Shown here one piece after another: positions 46,504 to 55,782 of a stretch of 64,000 nt of DNA. A model generated the notes under the pieces. The model was given only the letters and a program-made list of their open reading frames with translations. It ran no database searches and was not told the DNA's origin. A program made the translations under genes and the position numbers. The DNA comes from Sinohyriopsis cumingii. Taxonomy: Eukaryota > Mollusca > Bivalvia > Unionida > Unionidae. Location: positions 12,544,314 through 12,608,313 of the forward strand of contig CM068828.1 of NCBI GenBank assembly GCA_028554795.2, in the 5' to 3' direction. Within the stretch, counting starts at the first letter, position 1. Each line of letters begins with the position of its first letter.

Positions 46504-47895
46504 ATGTTTAAGCGTATATCCGACCCAGCGTTTGACATGGATGCACCAGTACTCAAGGATGAGTCTGTGCGTGATTATCAGTATTATTCTTATGAAGCAC
46601 GACAGCCAAATCAGCGAGGACGAATTGAATTACAAGTTCAGGATACAAGTAGATATTTCTTGCCCGCTGAAGCATTTATTGAAGTCACAGGTGAGCTTGT
46701 AACAGACGTTGTCGCTAATACAGAATACGGAGCTGATGTCAGAGTTGGCTTTGTTAATAATGGCATCATGGCGTTATTCAAAAGTGTTACATATATGATC
46801 GATGGAAAAGAAATTGAGACAATCCAAGATAATGTTGACGTTGCTACAACGATTATTGGTCTAGCAAGATATTCAGATTATACTGGTCCGACTATGATGT
46901 TCGCCAAGGATAATGCTGACCATCCTGATGATAGACCGTATAATATAAGACGACCAAGAAACAATGCCAATAACGCTGACGCCGATGTGTGGCCGGTGGT
47001 TCATGGTGCTAATCCAAATTACAATTTCGGTTTTGGAATACGTCAATCAATGCTGAAAACTAATCGTAGAAGATTTTCATGTGCAATTCCATTGTCCCAC
47101 ATCTTTGGATTTTGCAGAAATGTCCGAAAGGTTATTTTTTGAGCCAAACATACAATTGTTCTTCATCGAAAAGAAGATAATGATGCTATCTGGCGAGAAG
47201 GTGGTGCTGCTGGTAAAGTAATATTATTCAAACTTTCGTTGTGGATGCTGGTAATGACTCTATCACTCGCTGAAGAACAGCGGCTACTTTCTTTAATGGA
47301 TCAAGGCGGTAAATCGATATTATCATGGTTAACAACAACTACTTATTGTGCTCAAAGTTCCATCACGGGTTTGTTTACATGGCATATAGCATCACAGCAG
47401 GGTGTTTCTGCACCAAGGTATATCTTAATTGGTCTTGAAGATGTTGCACGATTAAACAATCAAGAAAGAAATCAAATGGTATTTGACAAACTTGATGTCA
47501 CTGAAATATCTTTAAGAATAAACGGACATCAAGAACCATCTGAAGATATATTATTGAATTTCGATAATAATGTAGCACGTGTATATCATCGTTTGATGAC
47601 ATTTATGGGACGTGATCAAAATACTGATACTAGTTTGCAAATATCACAGTTAGATTTTACAACGCTGTACCCGATTTATTACTTTTCGCTGGAACCTCTT
47701 GATTTAATTAAGCAATCTGTCGTTGATATACATTTTCGAGCTCGCGTGGGTGTATTACCTAAAATTGATGATGGTCCACCAGTTGTTTATGTTGATTACA
47801 GAGCAATTGCTGTTATACTCAGCGACAAATCGATGTTACTTGAAGGTGTTGGTGGACGAATGAGAGTCATTGACGCCCCAGTGATAAACATGTAG
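46504..47895 (+). pseudogene. Major capsid protein, probable double jelly-roll, one in-frame stop
   Basis: One continuous frame of about 463 codons is interrupted only by a TGA at 47140-47142. The N-terminal half has RIELQVQDTSRYFLPAEAFI and VNNGIMALFKSVTYMIDGKE, a pattern I associate with capsid proteins of metazoan Polinton-like elements. The C-terminal half ends with DYRAIAVILSDKSMLLEG. Length, position between the core-like genes and beta-rich composition support a double jelly-roll capsid. A structure prediction would decide it. With a single nonsense codon and otherwise clean frame, the copy has decayed little. Confidence 0.72.
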
Positions 47896-47925
47896 ACAAT
47901 TAGACCAACCGCGTTAATTATAAAA

Positions 47926-48321
47926 ATGTCATATAGTCACGTTAATGTCACTCTGACTCCTGGTCAGGCGAAAAAATTACAATCAAAAAACGCGAGCGCA
48001 TGCGGGACAAAAGTAACATTACGACGAGATCAAATTGCTAATGGTGGTCCAAACAAGTTACCGTTGATTAAAACTCAACTAAAACATTTCAATAAAGCGC
48101 AGCAAGCAAAAACCGGAGTTCAACTTGATTTCACTCCAAGTGCCATCAAAAACATAATTAAAACCGGTGGTATATTTCCACTTCTCGCAGCAATACCAGC
48201 ATTAATTGCTGCTGCTGCACCAGCTGTCGCAAAAGCAGCCGCGTTAGGTGCTGTTGGAACCGCTGCTGAAATGGCATTAAAGAAAGCAACTGGGAAGGGA
48301 ATTTTACACAAGGAAAGCTGA
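47926..48321 (+). CDS. Core-like protein with basic N-terminus and hydrophobic tail
   Basis: An intact 131-codon frame. The N-terminus reads VNVTLTPGQAKKLQSK and VTLRRDQI, then PLIKTQLKHFNKAQQAKTGV. The C-terminus holds IIKTGGIFPLLAAIPALIAA and an alanine-rich amphipathic helix (AAAAPAVAKAAALGAVG). The repeated L-T/S-x-x-Q-x-x-K-L pattern followed by a membrane-active helix recurs, from memory, in adintovirus/Polinton proteins compared with adenovirus pX. It could bind DNA and disturb membranes; this is inferred. It ends 11 bp before the protease gene. Confidence 0.62.
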   Translation: MSYSHVNVTLTPGQAKKLQSKNASACGTKVTLRRDQIANGGPNKLPLIKTQLKHFNKAQQAKTGVQLDFTPSAIKNIIKTGGIFPLLAAIPALIAAAAPAVAKAAALGAVGTAAEMALKKATGKGILHKES

Positions 48322-48332
48322 AAAAAATCATC

Positions 48333-48916
48333 ATGGACACAAAAACCAACAAGGCGTCCAAAAAAGTCAAATATGCCTCAGCCGGGTCGTCTAAGATTAC
48401 CAGTGGAACAATACGTGGCTGGTCTAAGACTTCCAGGAACTCCGCCCTCATGGTACCCAAAACGGTTTTGAAAACCAGCGGTTTTACACCGATGTCAAAT
48501 TTTGATTTACTCGATGCTGCTAAACAATTGAATATAAAAAAAAAATCAGAGGTGTTTTCATGCAAGATCAGTTACCGAGCCAACCGAATACCAGCGAAAA
48601 TGGAATTATTAATCTTGATAACAGCGATGGTCCAGGAGCTTATTGGGTTGCTTACGTGATTGATCCACGTGGAATTGTTAATTTCGATTCGTATGGGTTA
48701 GCACCGCCAGTTGAATTTCTAAAATACGTACAAAGTACTCCATTTCAAATTCCAGTTTGGTACTCAACGCTACCAACATAAACATTAACCGATCCACCAA
48801 TATGTGGCCGTGAAGAAATTAATGTACTTGACGCGTTATCAAAATCAACCAAACCACCTCACAAAGTCGTCCACGAGTATACCGTGGATACATTTAACAT
48901 TTTAAACAATCCCTAG
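48333..48916 (+). pseudogene. Adenain-type cysteine protease, catalytic His replaced
   Basis: The frame starts MDTKTNKASKKVKYASAGSS, switches frame after an A-run at 48538-48545 and continues through 48560-48781. An in-frame TAA at 48779 and more matching sequence to 48916 follow. PMSNFDLLDAAKQLNI is the usual N-terminal helix. GAYWVAYVIDPRG and FDSYGLAPPVE form the active-site region. The His of the family GTHW motif is Tyr here (TAT, against CAT in element 2). The later PPICGRE probably carries the nucleophile. In the family the enzyme cleaves capsid precursors after assembly. This copy should be inactive. Confidence 0.8.
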
Positions 48917-48923
48917 GAAAATA

Positions 48924-49262
48924 ATGGTTGATATTTACGGAAGGCATCTCAGCACGAGTAAAAGTAAAAGACACGACGATGCAGATTTACCAAAATATTC
49001 GACCAAAGATGAGATTGATAATCTTTTAACGTTGTCCAGGATAGACCCAGATGACGTTGTTATTTTTCAGGACCGACATGGCAAGCTAAAAACCAACAAT
49101 ATCAAATGGAATGACATAGTTCGACGAGTACTCAGTGCGGTCACGGATAACATCCCCGTGTTTACTGACAGCGGAAAAATCAGAGATTCAAGTATATCGT
49201 TTACAACCATCAGAGATGAAATTGCAAAAAGTGTTGCTAATCGCTTAAAAAAATACTGGTGA
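48924..49262 (+). CDS. Fibre-gene-associated protein, unknown fold
   Basis: An intact 112-codon frame, MVDIYGRHLSTSKSKRHDDA, with the block VVIFQDRHGKLKTNNIKWND conserved in element 2. It starts 7 bp after the protease stop and ends 4 bp before the next frame, which is offset by one. The two may be one gene split by a frameshift. The block NIPVFTDSGKIRDSSI suggests a repetitive, beta-rich shaft. I infer a spike or fibre role from the neighbour. Confidence 0.55.
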   Translation: MVDIYGRHLSTSKSKRHDDADLPKYSTKDEIDNLLTLSRIDPDDVVIFQDRHGKLKTNNIKWNDIVRRVLSAVTDNIPVFTDSGKIRDSSISFTTIRDEIAKSVANRLKKYW

Positions 49263-49266
49263 CACA

Positions 49267-49569
49267 ATGCCAGGTGAACTCAACATGAACGGAACTAAAA
49301 TAGTAGCCGTAACGGATCCAACATGCGACGAGGATGCCGCGGAAAAAAAATATGTTGACGTTAACTGCAGCACCGTAGACACTAAATTATCCACGTTGCG
49401 GGCCAATTATGATGTTCACGTAAACGCGTTTACAAATCTCCGTAGAAACTTTAGAAAAATTAATGAAACCACAGAGGAATTCTTTGGTACTCCGCTCACC
49501 GTTGACGCAAAACTCTCTGATATGAAAATAACATTGGATACGATTAAGAAAACACAAGAAGATTCCTGA
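49267..49569 (+). CDS. Tail-fibre-like protein with KKYVD motif
   Basis: The frame reads MPGELNMNGTKIVAVTDPTC then DEDAAEKKYVD. The sequence L-N/D-M-N/D-G-x-K-I-x-x-(V/L)-x-D/P-x-x-x-D-A-A/V-x-K-K-Y-V-D is a recurrent motif of phage tail fibres and of fibre proteins in large DNA viruses. It is followed by a helical region (TLRANYDVHVNAFTNLRRNF) likely to trimerise. Element 2 keeps the same helical part. A role in host-cell attachment is an inference. Confidence 0.6.
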   Translation: MPGELNMNGTKIVAVTDPTCDEDAAEKKYVDVNCSTVDTKLSTLRANYDVHVNAFTNLRRNFRKINETTEEFFGTPLTVDAKLSDMKITLDTIKKTQEDS

Positions 49570-49597
49570 GATCGTTAACAAGGTTAGTCTGATTAAA

Positions 49598-49935
49598 ATG
49601 TCACCCGGAGTTACTCCAGGGCATATTAACAACATCGTATACACGGTATCGTCTGGATTCGCAACATGGTCAGCGCAGAACAATACTATCAAACATACCG
49701 CAACAGTTACTAGTGTGTATATATTGTCTGTGTTTCGTGCTGCAAAATTTGAGATATTTACAACGATCCCTGGCGGCATTCAACTGATAAGTTTTCAGGG
49801 GTTGTGTCTATCATATTAAATAGCGGAACCGAAGAAACATTTATACTGGAAGCAGCTGATAAGAAATTAACCGCAACATCTTACTGGTGGTGTCTGGAAT
49901 TTGTAGCTGAAACACCTCAATTGGTTACTGCGTAA
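49598..49935 (+). pseudogene. Short structural protein (fibre head-like?), frameshifted
   Basis: The open part 49598-49819 starts MSPGVTPGHINNIVYTVSSG. At about 49775 the similarity-bearing frame shifts and continues to a stop at 49935 with FILEAADKKLTATSYWWCLE. The composition is beta-rich with aromatic residues, compatible with a small globular fibre head, and the position is directly downstream of the KKYVD protein. No domain recognised. Confidence 0.45.
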
Positions 49936-49943
49936 AATAATAA

Positions 49944-50099
49944 ATGGCCCTGACGAAGTCAACGACGAAGTCAAACACAGCGTCAACAACATTAGATGCA
50001 CAACAATATAGATACGATCAAGTACGTGAATCGCAGTCAAAGTTAAAAACCATCATTGACGAGTATACAAGAAAAGTAAAAACATACCGCGACGTGTAA
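49944..50099 (+). CDS. 51-codon charged helical protein, maybe N-terminus of the next gene
   Basis: ATG at 49944, MALTKSTTKSNTASTTLDAQ ... IIDEYTRKVKTYRDV, stop at 50097-50099. Basic and helical. The membrane-protein frame begins 3 bp later without an ATG, and element 2 shows remnants of both in the same order. A single gene with a frameshift is therefore likely. Confidence 0.5.
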   Translation: MALTKSTTKSNTASTTLDAQQYRYDQVRESQSKLKTIIDEYTRKVKTYRDV

Positions 50100-50101
50100 T
50101 C

Positions 50102-50506
50102 GTGCTGGATGCTATAGTTTATTCAGTATCCGCGGTAGTTGCGTCCACCGGGGTAGTATTATCAGCGCTGACACCAGTAACAACTGCACTAGCAGTAACA
50201 ATATTCGTTTTTAATATTATCTCGAAAAAGATATCAACTTGCACGAGCACAAAATACCACGACGCTGTTACACGATTAAACACAGCCACGGACGCATATT
50301 CTAAATTATCGTCGTTGATATCATCAAACCTCGACGACACAGCCATAACAGATTCCGAATTCGCGATCATGACAAACATATACAAACATGTCTACGATTT
50401 GAAAACGAAAATAATAACTGACAATGACAGAACTACTTCAGCAGATAGCCACAAATACAAGTCCGGTGAAAACCACGATGATAACAATAAGCTCAACCAA
50501 GCCTGA
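50102..50506 (+). CDS. Small membrane protein of the fibre-penton region
   Basis: The frame opens with GTG at 50102 and reads LDAIVYSVSAVVASTGVVLS and ALTPVTTALAVTIFVFNII, one long or two short membrane segments. A helical tail follows with TKYHDAVTRL and AYSKLSSLISSNLDDTAITD, conserved in element 2. It overlaps the penton-like gene by 83 bp in another frame, so the extreme C-terminus may be non-genuine. I do not know a function. Its repeated occurrence in both elements shows it is a normal part of this lineage. Confidence 0.55.
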   Translation: MLDAIVYSVSAVVASTGVVLSALTPVTTALAVTIFVFNIISKKISTCTSTKYHDAVTRLNTATDAYSKLSSLISSNLDDTAITDSEFAIMTNIYKHVYDLKTKIITDNDRTTSADSHKYKSGENHDDNNKLNQA

Positions 50507-51846
50507 ATTCGGTATTAATTTTCCAACTACGATTCCGGTAAGCGAGATCGCGCTAGCACAGTTGCGAGTATACCATAGCTGGCCAAATATCAGATCAAAA
50601 TCATTTGGTGGATTACCAGCGAATAATTCGTTTGTGTTTGCAAATAAAAATAAACCAGATGGTACTCCCGACTGAAACGTTTTTGGAATACCAACCGGGT
50701 GTTATCAAATCGAAGAAATCAATGAGGAATTACAACGTCGAATAAAAAATATTACAGGAAAAGAATCCAAAATAGCAATAACAGTCAATGAACCAACGCT
50801 GTCTTTCGCAATGGAGATAAACTCTCCCAACTACGCCGTGGATATATATCATCCGTCGATTAGAACAGTGTTAGGATGGCCTGAAATTCCACCACCGATA
50901 CCACCACCGCCACCTGAACCCAAAAAATCTGATTATGTCACAGATAGGCAATCATACCTCGAAATTTCCCCCATCATACAAAAAACATCTACTTGATATA
51001 AAAAGCGCAACGTTGGATATCGATTTTATCTTTAGCAGTAAGGACAATATGTCGTGGTATTTTATTTATGAACGAATTCCCAGAGGAGGAACTAAATCTA
51101 TTGTTATTCGCCTAGATGAAATTATTAAATGCTTTAAAATTATTAATCAAGACCATAAAATACAACGAGAAAAACTACGGCAGCGTTTTCAAGAACATCT
51201 TTTTGATATAACTTTACGCAGCGAAATCATTGCGCGAATTGAAATATTAAATCAGCTTGTATCCGACATTGAATATATTAACCAACGAGTAATCCAGGCA
51301 ACAGTTGAATACACCGACGACATAAATTGCTATAAACAACAATTTTAAACTGCATACAGCATAACAGAAGCTACGCTGCCAAATTTTAAATTTCCCGGGT
51401 ATAACACACCCGAATTAAAAAAATTAGTCAACGATATCATTGATGAGTTCTTTCCTGATATTCTTACACGGTACAAAGAAACACTACCACAAGCAACCAT
51501 TCTCCGGCACAACAATAATCCACAAGGGCAAGGACGACATGTATCCCCTGAAATCGTACATATAACCCCAGTGGTCGCGGTCAATCATGTGTGTGATGTA
51601 ATTGAAGGAAGTTACAGCACGGATACAACAATATCAGATCAAACGCAGCAAGGAGTTATTCTTTATTCGTTCACACCGAGAGAACCACCCGGATTTCTGA
51701 TTGTACAAGAACCGATCAATCCGGTCTATCTACGATATCATAATCGTCTGTTATCAAGAATAAATTTCAAACTAACTGACCAGTCCGGCCACTTGCTGGA
51801 TTTAAGAAATCAGACTGCAAATATTAATTTACTTGTGAAATCTTAA
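50424..51846 (+). pseudogene. Penton-like minor capsid protein, two stops and one frameshift
   Basis: The frame starts MTELLQQIATNTSPVKTTMI and has a TGA at 50673-50675. It continues in the same frame (50676-50996) to YAVD-x-YHPSIRTVLGW and a proline stretch (PPPIPPPPPE). It then shifts to the frame of 50935-51348 and 51349-51846, with a TAA at 51346 between. The C-terminal landmark VQEPINPVYLRYHN is shared with element 2. The N-terminal pattern (INFP, IALAQLRVYHSWPNI, F-G-G-L-x-A-N-N-S) is beta-sandwich-like and resembles, from memory, penton candidates of adintoviruses. Identification is by gene order and pattern only. Confidence 0.6.
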
Positions 51847-52310
51847 AAATCAGGCTTATTTCTCAACGTTGAAGGATATTTAGGAAATCAAAATCGTGTG
51901 CATCGACTGATTTCTCAACGTTGATGGGTATTTAGGTAGTTAAAATCATGCAAATCTAACATTTCTGTGAAAGAAAAAAAATAATATTTTACTGAAATCT
52001 GTCAGTGTACAAAATTATGATAAGAAATTTAGTTTTTACTGAAAATCAGGCTGATTTCTCAACGTTAAAGGGTATATATGTAGTTAAAATCGTGTGCATC
52101 GACTAATTTCTCAACGTTGAAGGGTATGTAGGTAGTTAAAATCGTGTTCATCGACTGATTTCTCAACGTTGAGGGGTATTTAGGTAGTTAAAATCATGCA
52201 AATCCAACAATTTTTCAGTAAAATAAAAACAAAAAATATCATATTTTGCTGAAGGCTGTCAGTGTACCAAAATATTATAAGAAATTTATTTGTTACTGAA
52301 AACCTGACAT
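51847..52310 (+). repeat. Higher-order direct repeats after the penton-like gene
   Basis: Blocks of about 52 bp with the core GATTTCTCAACGTTGA followed by GGGTATTTAGGTAGTTAAAA occur five times. They are grouped into two larger units of roughly 195 and 270 bp that also share CTGTCAGTGTAC and ATAAGAAATTTA. The core recurs in element 2 at 24405-24530. Confidence 0.82.
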
Positions 52311-52615
52311 ACTACTTTCGCTTTTATTTCCACTTACTTGATTTCATTTTTGATAAAATCAACGAGAATTAATTATCTTCTTTGCTTCATATTCACGAGA
52401 TAATTCTGATATAATGTCTTTGATTGCACTAGACAGAGAGAGAGAGAGAGACAAATTCCTATACCCGCGTTTCTTATACCGTAGCTAGTGACTGAAACAT
52501 AGTTCTCTGAATCTTCCTTATAAATCTAAACTGAGATGGAAGCATATATGCTCCGCCGTCTTTTTTTCCCGCAATGTTTTAAAATCAGAAATAATTTTTC
52601 GTAATTCATTATACA

Positions 52616-52722
<107 letters not shown>

Positions 52723-52735
52723 TATAAAAGAAAAA

Positions 52736-53125
52736 TAAGTAGGGTCATTGCTGACCCTTTTTTGTTTTGAAGCAGGCCCACAAGGGCGTGTTTTTGAGGA
52801 CGGCACAACATATAACTTAATTCTAAGGATGGTACAATACATTTAATCTTAATTCTAACTTATCCTAAGGACGGAGGCCATTCTCTACGCTCAACAGATT
52901 TTTACACCCCCATAATCAACCCGCGGGTGATGCAAAACGTTGCACATACCACGTAGTGAGTGTAAGAGAGGGGTGTTTTTTCTCTGTTGAAGACGAGCTT
53001 AGGGTGGACCCCCAATTATATATAAAATCGCGAAATATCACCTACGTCGACAATATGTCTGTCACTGGATTCGAACTCGATGCGTCGAGAACGAGAATTC
53101 TACACTCTAGCAATGCGCCACGGAA
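52736..53125 (-). mobile_element. tRNA-derived SINE-like insertion nested in element 1
   Basis: On the minus strand, from about 53122, the sequence TCCGTGGCGCATTGCTAGAG (A-box region) and GAGTTCGAATCC (B box, about 53067-53078) gives a tRNA-like head, with 300 bp of non-tRNA body after it. It differs from SINE families A and B. Ends and target-site duplication are not resolved. Not a functional tRNA gene. Confidence 0.55.
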
Positions 53126-53924
53126 CTTTGTTATTAATATATGATTCAGAAATTATTATGTAGTTAACTGTTAACGGATTATAGAGTTAATGGTTAATAG
53201 TTCTTAGTTGGATCACAAAACACAACTGAATTTTAGTTAAAAGAAAAATTATTTCTCCCAGCTGAATTGAGAACTAAAATTCAAGTTTGTACCCAATAAG
53301 TAAGACTGGATAATATATGTACCCGAAAATAATTAGGAAAACGATGCGGCTACTTGCTGTGTTATTTTATTGATTACCGTGGCAGAAAAAACACAGATGA
53401 ACCAAGAAACCGAACGAATTTAATAAAACAAAACTATTGTTTTCTTAAAAAGAAATATTATTCCGTTATTCACCCTTGACACGCACCGTAATGACATTTC
53501 TTAATATAAAATACAAGGGAAATAACCGACACTCTTCCCGTAAGCCATTCTCAGCAAACGCAGAACAGTTTGCCGAACTAAGATTACAATACTACGGATT
53601 CTCAACTGATATACAATAGAGAAAATTAACCACAAAAAATATTTATTTACAAGTCTGTCTGTGTAAAGTATTGGTAAATAATTACAAGTCTGTGTGTGTA
53701 AAACACTCGTAAATAATTACAAGTCTGTGACATGGTCAAAGGGATGTAACTAATCGCAAGACGTATACTAAACGGAGTTATCTCCCTTAAATAATGCTGA
53801 AACCTCGGATTTTAGTGATGTAAAATAACAAAAAAAAAAAAAAAGAAATTAAATGAATATAACGGCATACCTACCGATTTAACAATAATGGAAAATAATT
53901 TTTTGCTTATATTTTTTTGAGAAT
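53126..53924. other. Non-coding, foreign-looking stretch in element 1
   Basis: No Polinton gene recognised. Three direct repeats containing AATAATTACAAGTCTGTGTG lie at about 53643-53727. The sequence GAGTTATCTCCCTTAA near 53775 is common in molluscan repeats (from memory). Probably inserted repeat DNA. Confidence 0.5.
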
Positions 53925-54371
53925 GTGGATTTATATATATATTTTCTGCGACGTTTCGTACTGAAAGGTTGCAAATATCAAAATATTTACCAGCTGCACT
54001 TCTTGATTGTAAAATTCTCTCTTCGCCAGTCTCTAAATTTATGGATACAACTGCTTTGGCGCTCTTATCATTATAGCCAGTATTACGTATTTATAATTTT
54101 GACTTTGTGTGACAAGTGTCAGGTTGGATAAGGAAATGTCTGAGGGTTTGCGTCAATATGATCGATCACAGCACCGTCTTTAATCTTCCGAAAGAAACAT
54201 TCGTATGTGAATCAATGATTGTAATACCTTTTTTCCAACACTAAATCTAAGATAACCAGTATTATTAACTACACTAACTGGTTTCTTTAACCTCCAATGT
54301 CTGATTGTGCCATCACGATTTGCTTCATAATCCTTGATGATGGGATGTCTGACAAATTTATTATGCTCCAT
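53925..54371 (-). pseudogene. NUMOD4/HNH homing-type endonuclease, frameshifted
   Basis: The minus-strand start at 54371 reads MEHNKFVRHPIIKDYEANRD and GTIRHWRLKKP, the NUMOD4 pattern (x-Y-E-x-x-x-D-G-x-I/V-R). IDHIDANPQ follows near 54145-54165; it carries the HNH histidines together with a later N-L-x-x-V/T-x-x-Q-N block in a shifted frame. The distal part (about 53935-54040) has SINLETGEE and SAAGKYFDICNLSVRNV, like the NUMOD1 helix-turn-helix. Such nucleases are frequent in large DNA viruses and phages. It is downstream of the zinc-ribbon gene in the same direction (24 bp gap). At least two frameshifts inactivate it. Confidence 0.68.
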
Positions 54372-54395
54372 TTATATGTAATGTATTTGTCTAAA

Positions 54396-54695
54396 TTATA
54401 ACTTGTCTTCAAATTTTGCTATGTAGTCTTCATGAGTTCTTATAACTTTTTCCTTGACAGAGTCAACGTTGTTATTTTTCTTGTCATAATATCGCTTTAG
54501 TTCTCTATACCGTTTACCACCACAACGCTCGCACAGCCGTGTTTTACCTCTAACCTCAACACCACATCTTAAACACGGTTGTGGACCAAGACTGCCTTTC
54601 CTTACACTTGGCGAATGTTGTCCGCAGAATTCATTTACACGTACTTTTCCACATGGAGTTGCAGATCCTATCATCAACCATTTATACTGATTCAT
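54396..54695 (-). CDS. Small zinc-ribbon protein
   Basis: An intact 99-codon frame. PCGKVRVNEFCGQH and PCLRCGVEVRGKTRLCERCGG give at least three Cys-x2-Cys or Cys/His groups, enough for one or two zinc sites, followed by a highly charged helical tail (KRYRELKRYYDKKNN). The protein is unlike the DUF5679 ribbon of element 2. Its start faces the start of the polymerase gene, so the two may share a promoter. A DNA-binding or nuclease-accessory role is possible but not shown. Confidence 0.6.
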   Translation of the reverse strand: MNQYKWLMIGSATPCGKVRVNEFCGQHSPSVRKGSLGPQPCLRCGVEVRGKTRLCERCGGKRYRELKRYYDKKNNNVDSVKEKVIRTHEDYIAKFEDKL

Positions 54696-54737
54696 TATAT
54701 ATAATATTTTTATTTAAATGTTTGTCTTAATTATAAC
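54696..54737. promoter_or_regulatory. Divergent promoter region between zinc-ribbon and polymerase genes
   Basis: 42 bp of almost pure A/T, containing ATTATATATAATATTTTTAT, between two divergent ATG codons. It parallels the AT-only 23-bp spacer between divergent genes in element 2. Confidence 0.45.
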
Positions 54738-55782
54738 ATGGATGAGTTTGAGAGATTATCCATGATCAAGCCTTGGAAAGCTTCCAGATTCGATCTTGAT
54801 AGACTAACTAGGCGAGCTCTGACTGATGTTATTAATATTATCAGGGATGCTAAAAAAGAATGTCGTGATGATGGTGCATCCTACACGTGTTCGACATTCA
54901 AAATTGTACGTGATGATTCTGTTAAGGACAAAGGTGTCAACGATGTTATTGATGCTACAATGAACGATACACGAGCGAAAACGATTATCGATTACCTTAA
55001 TAATCAGAAATATTTTTTTTCAGAATAAAGTTTATTGTGCTAGCAGAAGATCCGATAATTGTAATATCCGTGACAAACGTGACCCTGTCCTTGATGGTGG
55101 AAAAACCGTTTTGCTAAGTAAAAATTCCAAGCCAGGAACGCTGAGTGGGATTGACAGACCATATTACTCGCAAGCATATCCTGCAACCGCGGTTATTTCT
55201 GGAATTTATCAGCTAAATGATAAACCCAACATTAATGATCTTGCACCAATGAGATTTTCAAGGTTGATTTGTGTAGCCGAACGAGTAATGGAATATTTTA
55301 CAAATGCGAAACCTGGAAATGGTCTGACTGATCATCGACGTGAAAAAATAACGAAGTGGGCTGAATCGGTTAAGGATACCGGATCTACAATAAATGATGT
55401 TGCCGAGTTATCAGGTAAATTAAAATATCCAATGGTAGTAAAAACGTTAACCGGGGAGATTTTATAGGAATCGCCGAATAAATCGAGAGGATCTCCAATT
55501 GAATTATCATTGATCATAATGCGCACGCTTGGACTAGCGCAGTAACAATATTTGCACGAGATCGAACTATAAGATTACCCGTCGGAAAACATGTTTGATT
55601 TTATTCACGCTTTAAGTAAAAACGATCCCGTGTCGTTATGGTTATTTAAAAGTCTTCCCGATGGAGAGAATGATCAGTTTGTAAGACCCAACGGTGATTT
55701 ATATCGTCAAGAATGTCTGCATGAGGAAATGAAAAACTCGCATAGAAATTTTCAACAGAAAACATCGAACAATTATTAAAAA
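54738..55782 (+). pseudogene. N-terminal part of the replication polyprotein, frameshifted
   Basis: Open pieces at 54738-55028 (MDEFERLSMIKPWKASRFDL), 55111-55467 and 55591-55779 lie in different frames with little space between them. They lead into the polymerase region. The first piece is helical and acidic/basic. The second contains PMRFSRLICVAERVMEYFTN and VAELSGKLKYPMVVKTLTGE. I recognise no domain. The position suggests the N-terminal (exonuclease or terminal-protein) part of a protein-primed polymerase gene, but no exonuclease motif was found. T/A-rich runs at the breaks could be assembly errors. Confidence 0.5.
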
